From Gluconobacter aidae (GTDB lineage Bacteria; Pseudomonadota; Alphaproteobacteria; Acetobacterales; Acetobacteraceae), in NCBI RefSeq assembly GCF_009547075.1, contig NZ_WIPH01000019.1, positions 1-45,464 on the forward strand: a stretch of 45,464 nucleotides of DNA. The letters run 5' to 3'. A program made the position numbers and the translations under genes. Positions 17,547 through 27,300 of the stretch are shown piece by piece (the first letter of the stretch is position 1; every line of letters begins with the position of its first letter). The notes beneath the pieces are model-generated. The model worked only from the letters and a program-made list of their open reading frames with translations, did no database searches and was not told where the DNA came from.

Positions 17547-20500
17547 ATGGCTCCCGCCCCAAAATTTCAGGAAGAATACAGCGCCAAGCTTCCGGCGCTG
17601 GCCCTCCTCAGCACCCTTGGCTGGCGGTTTCTGTCGCCATCCGAGGCGCTGGCGTTGCGGGGAGGCAAACAGAGCACCGTGGTGCTGGTTCCTCTCCTGC
17701 GAGCGGAGCTGAAAAAGCGGCGCTTTACGTTTGAAGGCCAGGAACACAGCCTGTCCGATCAGGCTATTGATGCGCTGGTGTCGCACGTCACGCATCCGGA
17801 CTTTGTCTCCGGCCTCCGCGATGCCAATGACAAGATGACGACGCATCTGCTGTTCGGAATTGTTGCACACGAGTTCATCGGTGGGCGCAAGGCCAACCCG
17901 ACCATCGCGCTGATCGACTGGCAGAACCCACAGAACAACAGCTTTACCTTCACGGAAGAATTCAGCGTCCTGCGCACGGATCTGACACAGACCCGCAGGC
18001 CGGACATTGTCTGCTTCGTCAACGGCATTCCGCTGGCGGTGATCGAGGCCAAGCGCCCCGATGGTCAGCCGGGCAAAGTCCCGACCGTGGAGGTCGGGAT
18101 TTCCCAGAGTATTCGCAATCAGAACAAGGATGAAATCCCCCAGCTTTTCGCCTACAGCCAACTTCTGCTCTCCATCACCGGGCATGACGGGCGCTATGGC
18201 ACCTGCGGCACGCCCAAGAAATTCTGGGCAAGCTGGAAGGAAGAGGACATTCCCGAAAGCCGGATGGAGGCGCTCAAGAACACGCCGCTTTCTGGGGCCC
18301 AGAAAGACGCGCTATTTGCCATACGCGAACCGTCTGACCGGACGTGGTTCGATGACTGGGCCTCCCGCCCGCTTGCCATCACGGATCAGGACCGGCTTCT
18401 GATCGGCCTGCTCTCCCCTGAGCGTCTGCTGGAGATGGCGCGGTTCTTCACGCTGGTCGACCGCAAGGCCGGCAAGATCGTGGCCCGCTATCAGCAGGTC
18501 TTTGGCATCAAACGCCTGCTGGAACGCATCAAGTCCCGCCGCAGCGATGGCGGGCGTGAAGGCGGCGTGGTCTGGCACACCACAGGGTCGGGAAAGTCCT
18601 TCACCATGGTGTTCCTCAGCCGCGCCCTCATTCTGGATGACGATCTCAAGCAGTGCCGTATTCTGGTGGTGACAGACCGCAAGGATCTGGAACGCCAGTT
18701 GAGCACCACCTTCTCCACCGGCGGCGAACTGGCGGACAAGAAGGACAAGGACGAAGCTCTCGCCACCTCTGGCCGCCGTCTGGCGCAGCAGATCGGGCGT
18801 GGGCAGGAGCGCATCATCTTCTCGCTCATCAACAAGTTTCACACAGCGACCACGCTGCCCGAGTGTCATAACGACAGCGCGGACATCATCGTGCTGGTGG
18901 ATGAAGGCCATCGCAGTCAGGGCGGCGAGAACCATGCCCGCATGAAGCACGCTTTGCCCAATGCCGCCTTTATCGCCTTTACCGGCACACCGCTGCTCAA
19001 AGGCAGTGAAACCACCAGTCGGTTCGGCAAGATCATCCATTCCTACACCATGCAGCAGGCCGTGGCGGATGGAACGGTCACACCCCTGCTCTATGAAGAA
19101 CGCAAGCCTGATCTGGATGTGAACGACCGCGCCATTGATGCCTGGTTCGAGCGCATCACGCAGGGACTGACCGAGGAGCAGGTTACGGACCTCAAGAAGC
19201 GTTTTGCCCGCGCCAATCAGGTTTACAAGGCGGATGACCGCATCCGGCTGATTGCCATGGATCTGGCCACGCATTTTGACAACAATATCGACAGCGACCT
19301 CAAGGGCATGCTGGCCTGTGACAGCAAGCTCTCCGCCATCCGCTACAAGCAGTATCTGGATGAGGTCGGGCGGTTTGAAAGCGCCATCGTCATGAGCCCG
19401 CCCTATACGCGCGAAGGCCATACGGAAGTCGATGAGCGCAAACAGCCCGAGATTCAGGACTGGTGGAAGGATAATGTCGGCAGCCAGAGCGAGGATGACT
19501 ACACACGCGGCGTCATTGAACGCTTTGAGAAAGACCCGGACCTCAAGCTGATCATCGTGGTCGACAAGCTACTGACCGGCTTTGATGAACCGAAAAATGC
19601 TGTGCTCTATATCGACAAGCCGCTGAAGCAACACAATCTGCTTCAGGCCATTGCCCGCGTGAACCGGCTGCATGACCAGAAAAAGCACGGGTTGCTGATC
19701 GACTATCGCGGCATTCTGGCAGAACTGGACACCACACTGGCCCGCTATGACGAACTGGCAGCAGAAAATGTCGGCGGGTATGACCCGAAAGACATTGCCG
19801 GACTGTATAGCCAGATGAGCACGGAATACCGCGAACTCCCGGCCCTGCATAAAGCGCTCTGGGCCATTTTTGAGGGCGTGAAGAACAGAAGCGACCTCCA
19901 GCAGCTTCGTGCCGTGCTCATGCCCCGCATGGTGGAGGAGCACGGCCAGATGGTGGACGTGAACCTCAAGCGCCGGGATGATTTCTATGAGGCGCTGGCG
20001 AAATTTGCCGCCTGCCTGAAGGTTGCGCTGCAATCCGTGTCGTTCTTCGAAGATACCAGTTTTACGGAAAAAGACCGCGCCACCTACAAGGAGACGCTGA
20101 AGCAACTGACCAGCCTGCGCCAGATGGTCATGCAGGATACGGGGGAAACAGTCGATTTCGACCAATATGCCGAGCAGGTGAAAAAACTGCTGGACCGGCA
20201 CGTGGCAGGCGTGAAGGTGCATGAGTCTGAAGGGCTCTATGCGGTCGGCAAGATGGGCCAGAAGCCGGACGACAACGAGCCTAAAAACTGGACCGAGGAA
20301 AAGACCCGCAACGAGACGGATCTGATCCGCACCCGTGTGACGAAAATGATCGACCACGAGATGCAGGATGACCCTTACGCGAAGGAAGCGTTCTCAGCCC
20401 TGCTGCGCAAGGTCATCGCGGAAGCGGAAAGCCTGTTCGACCATCCACTCAAGCAGTTCATGCTGTTTCAGGAGTTTGAGGAACAGGTAGCCAACCGCAA

Positions 20501-20843
20501 GCTGGAAAACATTCCGTCTGTTTTTGACGGGCACCGCTATGCACAGGCCTATTATGGCGTGTTCCTGAAAACACTCGCGGCCATTTTCAACCATAGGCAG
20601 ACGGATGAGGAAAACCAGCGCTGGATTGATCTGGCGTTCGAGATTGACGCAATCGTGGACAAGGCCGTGCGGGAGAATTCGCTTAGCCGCCCAGATATGG
20701 AAAAAGCGGTTAAAAAAGAACTGCTGCCCCTTCTGTTCAGCGCGGGCCAGAAAGCGGGCTTTGGCGTGGACAAGGCGCAGGAGATCATCGAGCAGGTCAT
20801 CCAAATCATGCGGGCTGGGCCTGCTGATACCCTACGCGGCTAA
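17547..20843 (+). CDS. hsdR: Type I restriction endonuclease/translocase subunit
   Basis: A 1098-residue motor and nuclease that cleaves unmodified DNA with HsdM and HsdS. The PD-(D/E)XK nuclease site is Asp153 with Glu167-x-Lys169 (RPDIV, VIEAKR). The helicase motor has Walker A TTGSGKS (345-351), Walker B VDEGHR (451-456), FTGTPL, and a motif VI region (LLQAIARVNR). The start at 17547 was preferred over a TTG at 17538 because AGGACA (17531-17536) is better spaced. It lies 31 nt after hsdS and 2 nt before the metallopeptidase gene. Length is typical of the family. Confidence 0.94.
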   Translation: MAPAPKFQEEYSAKLPALALLSTLGWRFLSPSEALALRGGKQSTVVLVPLLRAELKKRRFTFEGQEHSLSDQAIDALVSHVTHPDFVSGLRDANDKMTTHLLFGIVAHEFIGGRKANPTIALIDWQNPQNNSFTFTEEFSVLRTDLTQTRRPDIVCFVNGIPLAVIEAKRPDGQPGKVPTVEVGISQSIRNQNKDEIPQLFAYSQLLLSITGHDGRYGTCGTPKKFWASWKEEDIPESRMEALKNTPLSGAQKDALFAIREPSDRTWFDDWASRPLAITDQDRLLIGLLSPERLLEMARFFTLVDRKAGKIVARYQQVFGIKRLLERIKSRRSDGGREGGVVWHTTGSGKSFTMVFLSRALILDDDLKQCRILVVTDRKDLERQLSTTFSTGGELADKKDKDEALATSGRRLAQQIGRGQERIIFSLINKFHTATTLPECHNDSADIIVLVDEGHRSQGGENHARMKHALPNAAFIAFTGTPLLKGSETTSRFGKIIHSYTMQQAVADGTVTPLLYEERKPDLDVNDRAIDAWFERITQGLTEEQVTDLKKRFARANQVYKADDRIRLIAMDLATHFDNNIDSDLKGMLACDSKLSAIRYKQYLDEVGRFESAIVMSPPYTREGHTEVDERKQPEIQDWWKDNVGSQSEDDYTRGVIERFEKDPDLKLIIVVDKLLTGFDEPKNAVLYIDKPLKQHNLLQAIARVNRLHDQKKHGLLIDYRGILAELDTTLARYDELAAENVGGYDPKDIAGLYSQMSTEYRELPALHKALWAIFEGVKNRSDLQQLRAVLMPRMVEEHGQMVDVNLKRRDDFYEALAKFAACLKVALQSVSFFEDTSFTEKDRATYKETLKQLTSLRQMVMQDTGETVDFDQYAEQVKKLLDRHVAGVKVHESEGLYAVGKMGQKPDDNEPKNWTEEKTRNETDLIRTRVTKMIDHEMQDDPYAKEAFSALLRKVIAEAESLFDHPLKQFMLFQEFEEQVANRKLENIPSVFDGHRYAQAYYGVFLKTLAAIFNHRQTDEENQRWIDLAFEIDAIVDKAVRENSLSRPDMEKAVKKELLPLLFSAGQKAGFGVDKAQEIIEQVIQIMRAGPADTLRG

Positions 20844-20845
20844 AC

Positions 20846-21583
20846 ATGGAAGAAACTCCCACTCGCGTCCTGACCTATGGGGGTGAGCAGATCCGCGTGA
20901 ACCTGGCCCCCCGCACCCGCCCCGGCACAACCCTGCGGATCAAAGTGCATCCTGACCTGCGTGTGGAGGCTTCTGTACCAGATGGCACAACAGAGGCTGA
21001 TCTGGACAAAGCGCTACACCAGAAAACCCGCTGGATCTGGCAGAAGCTACGAGACTTCCGGGCGGCACAGGAACATGCCACGCCGCGTACCTATGTCAGT
21101 GGGGAAAGCCATTTCTATCTGGGGCGGCGGCATCTGCTGAAGGTGCAGCATCAGCCTGATGCGCCAGAGACGGTGCGGATGTTGCGCGGGCGGCTGGAGG
21201 TGTCCGTGCAGGACCGCAACGTCTTGCGGATTCAGAAGCTGCTGGAACTCTGGTATTTTACGCGGGCGCAAGAGGTGTTTCGCCATCGTCTGTCTGCCCT
21301 TCTCCCCACAACGCTGTGGGTCAGAACATCTCCCGCTCTGAAGCTTCAGGTCATGCAGACGCAGTGGGGCAATTGCTCACCGGGAGGCACCATCACGCTG
21401 AACCCGCATCTAGTCAAAGCCCCACGGGACTGCATTGATTATGTGATCCTGCATGAACTCTGTCATTTGCAGGAGCACAATCATGGCCCAGCCTTCTGGT
21501 CACTTCTGGAGCGCGTGATGCCGGGCTGGGAACGGCATAAGGCAAGGCTGGACGGGATGGCGGAAATGATGCTGCAAGAATAG
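20846..21583 (+). CDS. YgjP/SprT-like zinc metallopeptidase
   Basis: A 245-residue predicted zinc metalloprotease (YgjP-like, formerly DUF45). The active-site motif HELCH is at 203-207 with a further His at 213 (LQEHNHGPAFW), and the upstream signature TQWGNCSPGGTITLN (172-186) is characteristic. It begins 2 nt after the hsdR stop, so it is co-transcribed and probably translationally coupled. Genes of this family are often found beside type I restriction loci; a role in turnover of the restriction complex is possible but unproven. No signal peptide is seen. Confidence 0.82.
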   Translation: MEETPTRVLTYGGEQIRVNLAPRTRPGTTLRIKVHPDLRVEASVPDGTTEADLDKALHQKTRWIWQKLRDFRAAQEHATPRTYVSGESHFYLGRRHLLKVQHQPDAPETVRMLRGRLEVSVQDRNVLRIQKLLELWYFTRAQEVFRHRLSALLPTTLWVRTSPALKLQVMQTQWGNCSPGGTITLNPHLVKAPRDCIDYVILHELCHLQEHNHGPAFWSLLERVMPGWERHKARLDGMAEMMLQE

Positions 21584-21758
21584 CTCTATGTGACTGCAAT
21601 GGGGGGCAAGCGGAAGGTCCGTTTTTGGGCAGGAAATTCTTAAAGCAGAATTCTTTGCCCGTCTCAGGCCGATTCAACTCCTTAAGCGCAAGAAACTTGT
21701 GCGACGCAATGCAAAACATCAGGCGAAATGAGAGAAAGACAGTGAACGGAGCGGCGGA

Positions 21759-22736
21759 ATGAATGAAGGCAATATGAGCGGTATTTTCGCCAATTCCGTG
21801 GCTTCCATCAAAATGGGAATCGAGGACTACGCGCTAGACACGCCGGCCCGCGCTCTGTCGGCAGTGCGCAATTTCTATGCAGGCGTCCTACTGCTCGGGA
21901 AAGAGGTACTAATCCGTGCAGTGCCCCTTGCCAATCCTAATGACGTCATTGGCGCCAAGTATGCTCCTGTGCCCGACGGAAAAGGTGGTGTCGATCATGT
22001 GATCGAGGGCTACCAGACGGTCGATTTCAACACGCTCAGCAAGCGTTTCAAGGATTTCAAAATCTCGATCAATACAAAGGGGCTTCAGGAACTGAACGTC
22101 CTGCGAAACCATATTGAACATCGTTATACCGATCAGCCCGCCCACGCAGTTCGCGAGGCCATTGCTCGCGCTTTCCCGATCACAGTCGCCATGTTCCAAC
22201 AGGTCGGTGCGCATCCGGCCGAAGTACTCGGCGAGGCTTGGGCGATCATGCTCAACGTGCGCGGCCTCTACGAAGCGGAACTCATCCGATGCCGCGCCAC
22301 ACTTGCCGATGTCGATTGGATTTCAGCGACAGTTGCGGAGAAGCATCTAAGCTGTCGGGAATGTCATTCTGAACTGATCGAGCAGCGCGACAACACCAAT
22401 ACGGAGCAGGAGGCGCTTGAGCTTGTCTGCCGAAGTTGTGGAGCCGAACCCGATTGGAATGACGCGATCGTCGATGCTGTCGATCGCGCACTTTCCAACG
22501 AAACGTATGCTCGCGCAAAGGATACCGGTGAACCAGGTCCTGTCTACGACTGCCCAGCATGCAATCGGCACACCTATATCGATTTCGAAAACGCCTGCGC
22601 GGCGTGTGGCGAGAGCATTGAGTACGAAACCGAGTGCGCGCGCTGTAGCAACGACATCTCACTTGAAGATGCCTTGGACGGATTGGATGAGGGATTATGC
22701 AGCTATTGTTTGTACGTCATGGGCAAGGACGACTGA
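21759..22736 (+). CDS. HEPN-motif protein with three predicted zinc ribbons
   Basis: A 325-residue protein of no family I can name. The N-terminal helical half (about 13-180) contains RNHIEH at 116-121, which fits the R-N-x3-H catalytic motif of HEPN ribonucleases within a helix-rich context. The C-terminal half has six CxxC pairs (199/202, 224/227, 265/268, 280/283, 293/296, 314/317), enough for three zinc ribbons. GGAG at 21748-21751 precedes the ATG by 7 nt. It lies downstream of the type I locus in the same direction but 175 nt away. RNA cleavage or nucleic-acid sensing is an inference from the motif only. Confidence 0.6.
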   Translation: MNEGNMSGIFANSVASIKMGIEDYALDTPARALSAVRNFYAGVLLLGKEVLIRAVPLANPNDVIGAKYAPVPDGKGGVDHVIEGYQTVDFNTLSKRFKDFKISINTKGLQELNVLRNHIEHRYTDQPAHAVREAIARAFPITVAMFQQVGAHPAEVLGEAWAIMLNVRGLYEAELIRCRATLADVDWISATVAEKHLSCRECHSELIEQRDNTNTEQEALELVCRSCGAEPDWNDAIVDAVDRALSNETYARAKDTGEPGPVYDCPACNRHTYIDFENACAACGESIEYETECARCSNDISLEDALDGLDEGLCSYCLYVMGKDD

Positions 22737-22877
22737 ACCTATGGCGCATGAGGAATTTTGTGCCTTAATTTGGAGGCAATGGTATTGTTTGTCTTCATCC
22801 CTATAACCCTCCCGGTTATGCAGCCCGATTTCGATTAGGAGAGACGCTGTGCACCTACATTCAGTTTCGGAAGAGCG

Positions 22878-22904
22878 CAAAATCCCTCTAAACGACGGAT
22901 TTTG
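22878..22904. terminator. Inverted repeat between convergent genes
   Basis: CAAAATCC (22878-22885) and GGATTTTG (22897-22904) form a perfect 8-bp inverted repeat with an 11-nt loop, in the 241-bp gap between the ends of two convergent genes. It may act as a two-way terminator. There is no T tract directly after it, so a factor-dependent or protein-binding role is as likely. Confidence 0.35.
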
Positions 22905-22977
22905 GGGGAGAAGAGACAGTCTGCTTGCTATAAAAAGGCCAAAAACCAGACATTTATCGGTCGCTTCGCATGAAGCC

Positions 22978-23871
22978 TCAAACCGCATCTAGATGTCGTC
23001 CGACAAACTCTGCGGACGAATCCCAAGCCTTTTTTATGACCCCATTGTCAGGGTCTTTGTACCACGCTTGTCCCCAAGTATTTTGCATATTCCATTCCCA
23101 TGCCACAGTTTCACCCTCCCGGAAATGGATTTGAGTGCTTGGAAAGATGCGAAAACTCTTAACCATGCCGCCGGCTGAAGTTGTCTCAAGGATTACTCCT
23201 TTCGCATTGGCTATTGGTATGAGGCAGTCTTTATCGCGGAAGAGATTGACTCCGGAATGGAAAACAACATTCGTCTCCTTTGGCAACGCGTTAAGTGCGC
23301 GTAGAATTGTAAGGCCAGAATCAAGCGCGCTGACCGCGTCGTCATCGGTGGCGGTCTTGCCATGGACGATTTTGTTTCTGACGTCCATGAAGAGCCTTAC
23401 CGAACCTATTAAATTAGGCGGAAACCCGTAAGCACCAAGCTCTCTGAGTGCCTCAGTTATCGCGACGTGCCGCCGATCTTTTAGAAGTCCTCTCACTGCA
23501 AGCTCCTGCCGTGCTTGCTTCTCCAATTCAGCCGAAAGTGCAATTAGAGCCAGCTTTGGGGTAACTTTCGCTTGGTCGAGAATCGTGGCAACTATAGCCT
23601 CAAATTTCTCCTCTTTCTCATCAGATCGTTCTGGTGGAGGCGCCGAAACTTGCATATCGCCTACTCTCGCCTCGAAACTGGCGGCTGATGCTGAAGCCTG
23701 AAGTTCCTGAAGCTCCTCACGTAGCTCAATTTTCTGACCAAATAGCTCGGCTTTTGAAAGACGTCCAAGTGCACTAATGATGCCTGAACGAAGAACGAAT
23801 AGGGCAGTGAATGCAAACCCTGCCCACGCCACAGAAGCAACAGCTTGTAAAATTGGCGCAATATTTTCCAT
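22978..23871 (-). CDS. Membrane-anchored protein with HEPN-like motif
   Basis: A 297-residue protein, family not recognised. Residues 5-28 form one hydrophobic segment (AVASVAWAGFAFTALFVL), followed by a charged coiled-coil-like stretch (about 38-66), a Pro/Glu-rich linker, and a helical domain with RNKIVH at 165-170, again fitting R-N-x3-H. The C-terminal ~100 residues look beta-rich. It converges on the zinc-ribbon HEPN protein. A membrane-tethered RNase-like effector is possible, but such R-N-x3-H motifs also occur in uncharacterised helical domains without known activity. Confidence 0.55.
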   Translation of the reverse strand: MENIAPILQAVASVAWAGFAFTALFVLRSGIISALGRLSKAELFGQKIELREELQELQASASAASFEARVGDMQVSAPPPERSDEKEEKFEAIVATILDQAKVTPKLALIALSAELEKQARQELAVRGLLKDRRHVAITEALRELGAYGFPPNLIGSVRLFMDVRNKIVHGKTATDDDAVSALDSGLTILRALNALPKETNVVFHSGVNLFRDKDCLIPIANAKGVILETTSAGGMVKSFRIFPSTQIHFREGETVAWEWNMQNTWGQAWYKDPDNGVIKKAWDSSAEFVGRHLDAV

Positions 23872-24313
23872 ACGTTCTAATTCAGCCTATTCGTCGGATC
23901 TACTTGGTAATAACCACTTTTTGGCTGCTAACCGGAATGAGTATGGCGACTAGCAGCTCAGGTTAAGCAGGATGCCATTTCAAGGCAAGGTCCGCTTTCG
24001 GCAACGTGTGAATTTTGGTCGAGCGTCCGACATGAAGGCGAAAGCGGCTGGTCCGCTTACGCCTACAAGGCAGACATCGAAATGATGATGGTGATTGCCC
24101 GAAAGCCGACATTGTTAGGCTAACCGCGATAGACCGCGTTGGGGACTCAGCTGCCGTTCGCGAGAACGAACGCTAACGACGGGTTTTGGCAACATCCGAC
24201 ATTCGCGCGGCTGCGTCATCAGCCCTTGAATGAGCAAAGCTGGCGGTTAACTGCCCGGCAGTTCCCAAGTGGACAGCCAGAAGGACCGGATTTTCCCTCT
24301 GGCTCGCGGCAAC
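23872..24313. other. Gene-free segment with short inverted repeats
   Basis: No convincing gene. CCGCTTTCG (23992-24000) and CGAAAGCGG (24039-24047) are 9-bp inverted copies. A related motif in reverse orientation at 24093-24113 resembles one at 30998-31017 on the other side of the three-gene ATPase operon. GTTCG/CGAAC inverted copies lie near 24154-24170. The ORF at 24139-24354 runs into the ATPase gene antisense and lacks a ribosome binding site. The segment may be a patchwork of intergenic repeats brought in with the defence genes. Confidence 0.45.
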
Positions 24314-27300
24314 CTATGAGGCGTAGACAACACCTAGTACGAGGCGAGCATTGATCATTACAGGTAAGTCTGGTGCCCCTTCTACTCGCTCGGTTGCGAG
24401 AACAACGGAGGCTCCGAGCCCACCGATCGTCTCGAACTGCCGGAGATATGGCAGACTCCTCGATAGCGGCGCGCCGATTCGCTTCAGGATGCTGTCACCG
24501 TCTTCTAGAGTGACAGCGACCATTTCGCCTTCCATGGCGTCCAGCTGATCTGGAGTCAGAACCGCTCCACCAAGGATGATCTGCCCCGGCATCACGCGGG
24601 GGACGGCGCTTTCTTCGCGGACGCGATACGCAATCTCGACTCGCCCAAGGGCGGGATGTCCTTCGAGGAGAAACGCCTCTTCCCGCCCCGCCGGCGGAGG
24701 GGCCTGAACGAACAGAGCTCCAACGACGCGATGCAAGTCGAGTTCATGATTCTCGAAAGCCAGCGTTGGCCGACCACCACGAGGGTCTATCGCTTCAGCG
24801 GCCAGGGAGTATCCCTCGCCGTTGCGCGGACGCAGCAGCCTGCGAGCGAAGGCTTGCGTCCCGCGGCGGCCAATAACCAGCTCATGATCGGCCGGCGAAG
24901 AAGGCGTGGCCTCAACGATCGCGATGGATCCGGCTGGGATTGTGAAGCCCATGGTATCCCTGCGGACGTAAAACAGCGACTTGTCATCAAACCACTGGCT
25001 GGAGAGCATCTCCAAGCTGCCATCCTGGCTGCCACCGCTCGGAACGTGCCTGCTAAACGCAGCAATGTCCTGAACGATCGGGACGTTGAACGCTGGTGCG
25101 GTAACGACAGCCAGAGGTACGACATTGTCCAGGAGAGCCTCCTGAAGCGGCTCCCGCCAACGATAGCGCCGGAATTCCTCGTGGACTCGTTCAACAGCCG
25201 AGCGCAATCGCTTCAGGTCCGCATCAACGTTCTGCACGTCGATGTAGCTCAAAGCGTTGGCGTCGCGGTGATGGGCTTGGTTGAGCACTCGTCGCGGCTC
25301 AGCACCATCGGCCAATGCAGGATCATCGCAGAAGCGCGAGAGTATTGGGCTTCTGAATAGTTCGTTGCTGCGAGCGGTGACCAATGAACGGAGACGCCCC
25401 ATCAGCGGCATCAACGTCGGCGCGTCAGTGGGCGCCGAAAACGCGGGATAAGCTGGATCGTCGAACAAGTCCCCGAGGCGGGCCTCCAAGAAGATACGAG
25501 CCTGATTCGCATAGTCCTGCGCGTGAGCTGCCGAGTCCGGGTTCGAGAGGAATTCGTTCCTCTTCCGATCCAAGTCCTCGATAGCCAGAGAAGTTTCGAG
25601 GGTGCTACGAGATGCGTGCACCGGATGGACGGCCCTGTGCTCAACACGATTGGTACCCCGAGCCTCAGCGACGAGGATCCGGCCGAAGCTACGGTCGTAG
25701 GTGGTCGCCAAAACCTGAGCTCCATCAGCCGCCAGCTGATCTAGGGCACGCGCCAGACGAGCGCGATTGTCATAGTCTAGGAGATCTTGGGGATCATCCA
25801 AGATCATGAGCGACAGGCCGCCATCCGTCCGGAGGACATGTTCTCGGAATGCGAGGTAAAAGCCCATGAGTGACGCTCTCAGAGCCGAAGCGTTCGAAAC
25901 ATGTTGGGCAGGCGCATGAACGCCCTCGCGTCCCACTTGGATTGCAATTGCTCCTTGGGGCGTCATCCCGGTTCGATGCGGTTTGGGCGATAGGGTCGTC
26001 GCGTTCTGGTAAATCGCGTTCCGCCAAAATTCCGCTCGATCATGCAAGCGGGCCTGCAAGCCTTCGACCTGCGCGGTGGCAAGATCGCCGATGGGAATGA
26101 TTTCATCCAGTGCCGCCGCGGCCGTCCCGCAGTCTTCGATCGCTTTCAGCTTGCGCTTATGGGCGGTCTGAGCAGTATTTATTCGCTTCGATAGGTCGAT
26201 GGCTGCACTGATGGGCGCAACGCCCTTCACGATGGCATCGAGGCGTAACAGCTGAGATCGCAGGCCTGTCGCCCGACCGTCGCCTCCATCGGCTTTGCCG
26301 CGGACTTCTTCAAGCGCCGCAGCAAGTTCCGCTCGGTGGGCCGTCATCCAATCGACAAATGCCAAAGCCCGGATAAGGCGGTTCAACGTCTTGCTCAGCT
26401 TAGCCGCGTGGACACCAACTCGGCTCGGCAGAACTCGCTGCACCGGCTCTGTGAACGAAGGCAGGTCTGCCATCGCCTTATCCGTTAGTGCTTCCACCTT
26501 AGAACGCAGCGAACGAAGGACGCCTGTAAAGCCTTCCGTGCTGAAGAGGTCGTCCAGCCACGCGGTTCGCAAGATTGCACTGGGAGATTCGGGCAGGTCC
26601 TTCTGCAAATCGCGCCGAAGCGTGTCAGGCAGATCGCGGGCCAGCTTGCCGGTCCAGGCCTCGGCCCATTGCGCAACCGTCTTGGAGAGGATTTCGCTGT
26701 CTTCAGCAACCTGGCGAAGATGATCGGCAACAAGCCCGCCAGTCTCGGCGTCGACGACGCCCGAGAGGGAATGACGGCAGACCGCACAATGATCATCATG
26801 GGGCTTCCCATGCTCGCGCATCCAGTCGGTCACGCGTGCGTAGAGCTGGGTTCGGCGCTCCAGCACCGGGTTCGCCGAGAGCTCTTCGAGGGCCGTCGCC
26901 TCCTCGAACATACGATCGATGAGGTCGTCCACCTCTTGGCGAGCGTCGGCCTCCAGCTTGAGAGCAACCAGCCTTTCCATTGATGGGAGCTGCGACAAGC
27001 GGCGCACCTGCTCTAGCGCAGGGGCGATGCATTGCTCCAAGCTCTGCCGCTGCGATTCCTCTGAAGCGTCAAACGTATCGCCAAGAACGTCTCGGGCATG
27101 GGCGAGACCGCTGGCTTTCAGATTCTCGAAATGCTGTCCTAGCGCGATAAACGCAGCCAGCTCATCCGTGATCGCCGGGAGAGCGGTGGCAGGCGCCATC
27201 TCCGAGAATTCGGAAATCCGCTGCTCGAGATCGCTGCGATGCTGCCGATAGTCCGTCTCGATCCGTTCGAGTTCGGTTGTGCGCTCCTTCGTGATGTCCC

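Noticed and set aside
18312-19421. 369-residue antisense ORF inside hsdR
   Set aside because: Antisense to the helicase motifs of hsdR; no independent start signal.
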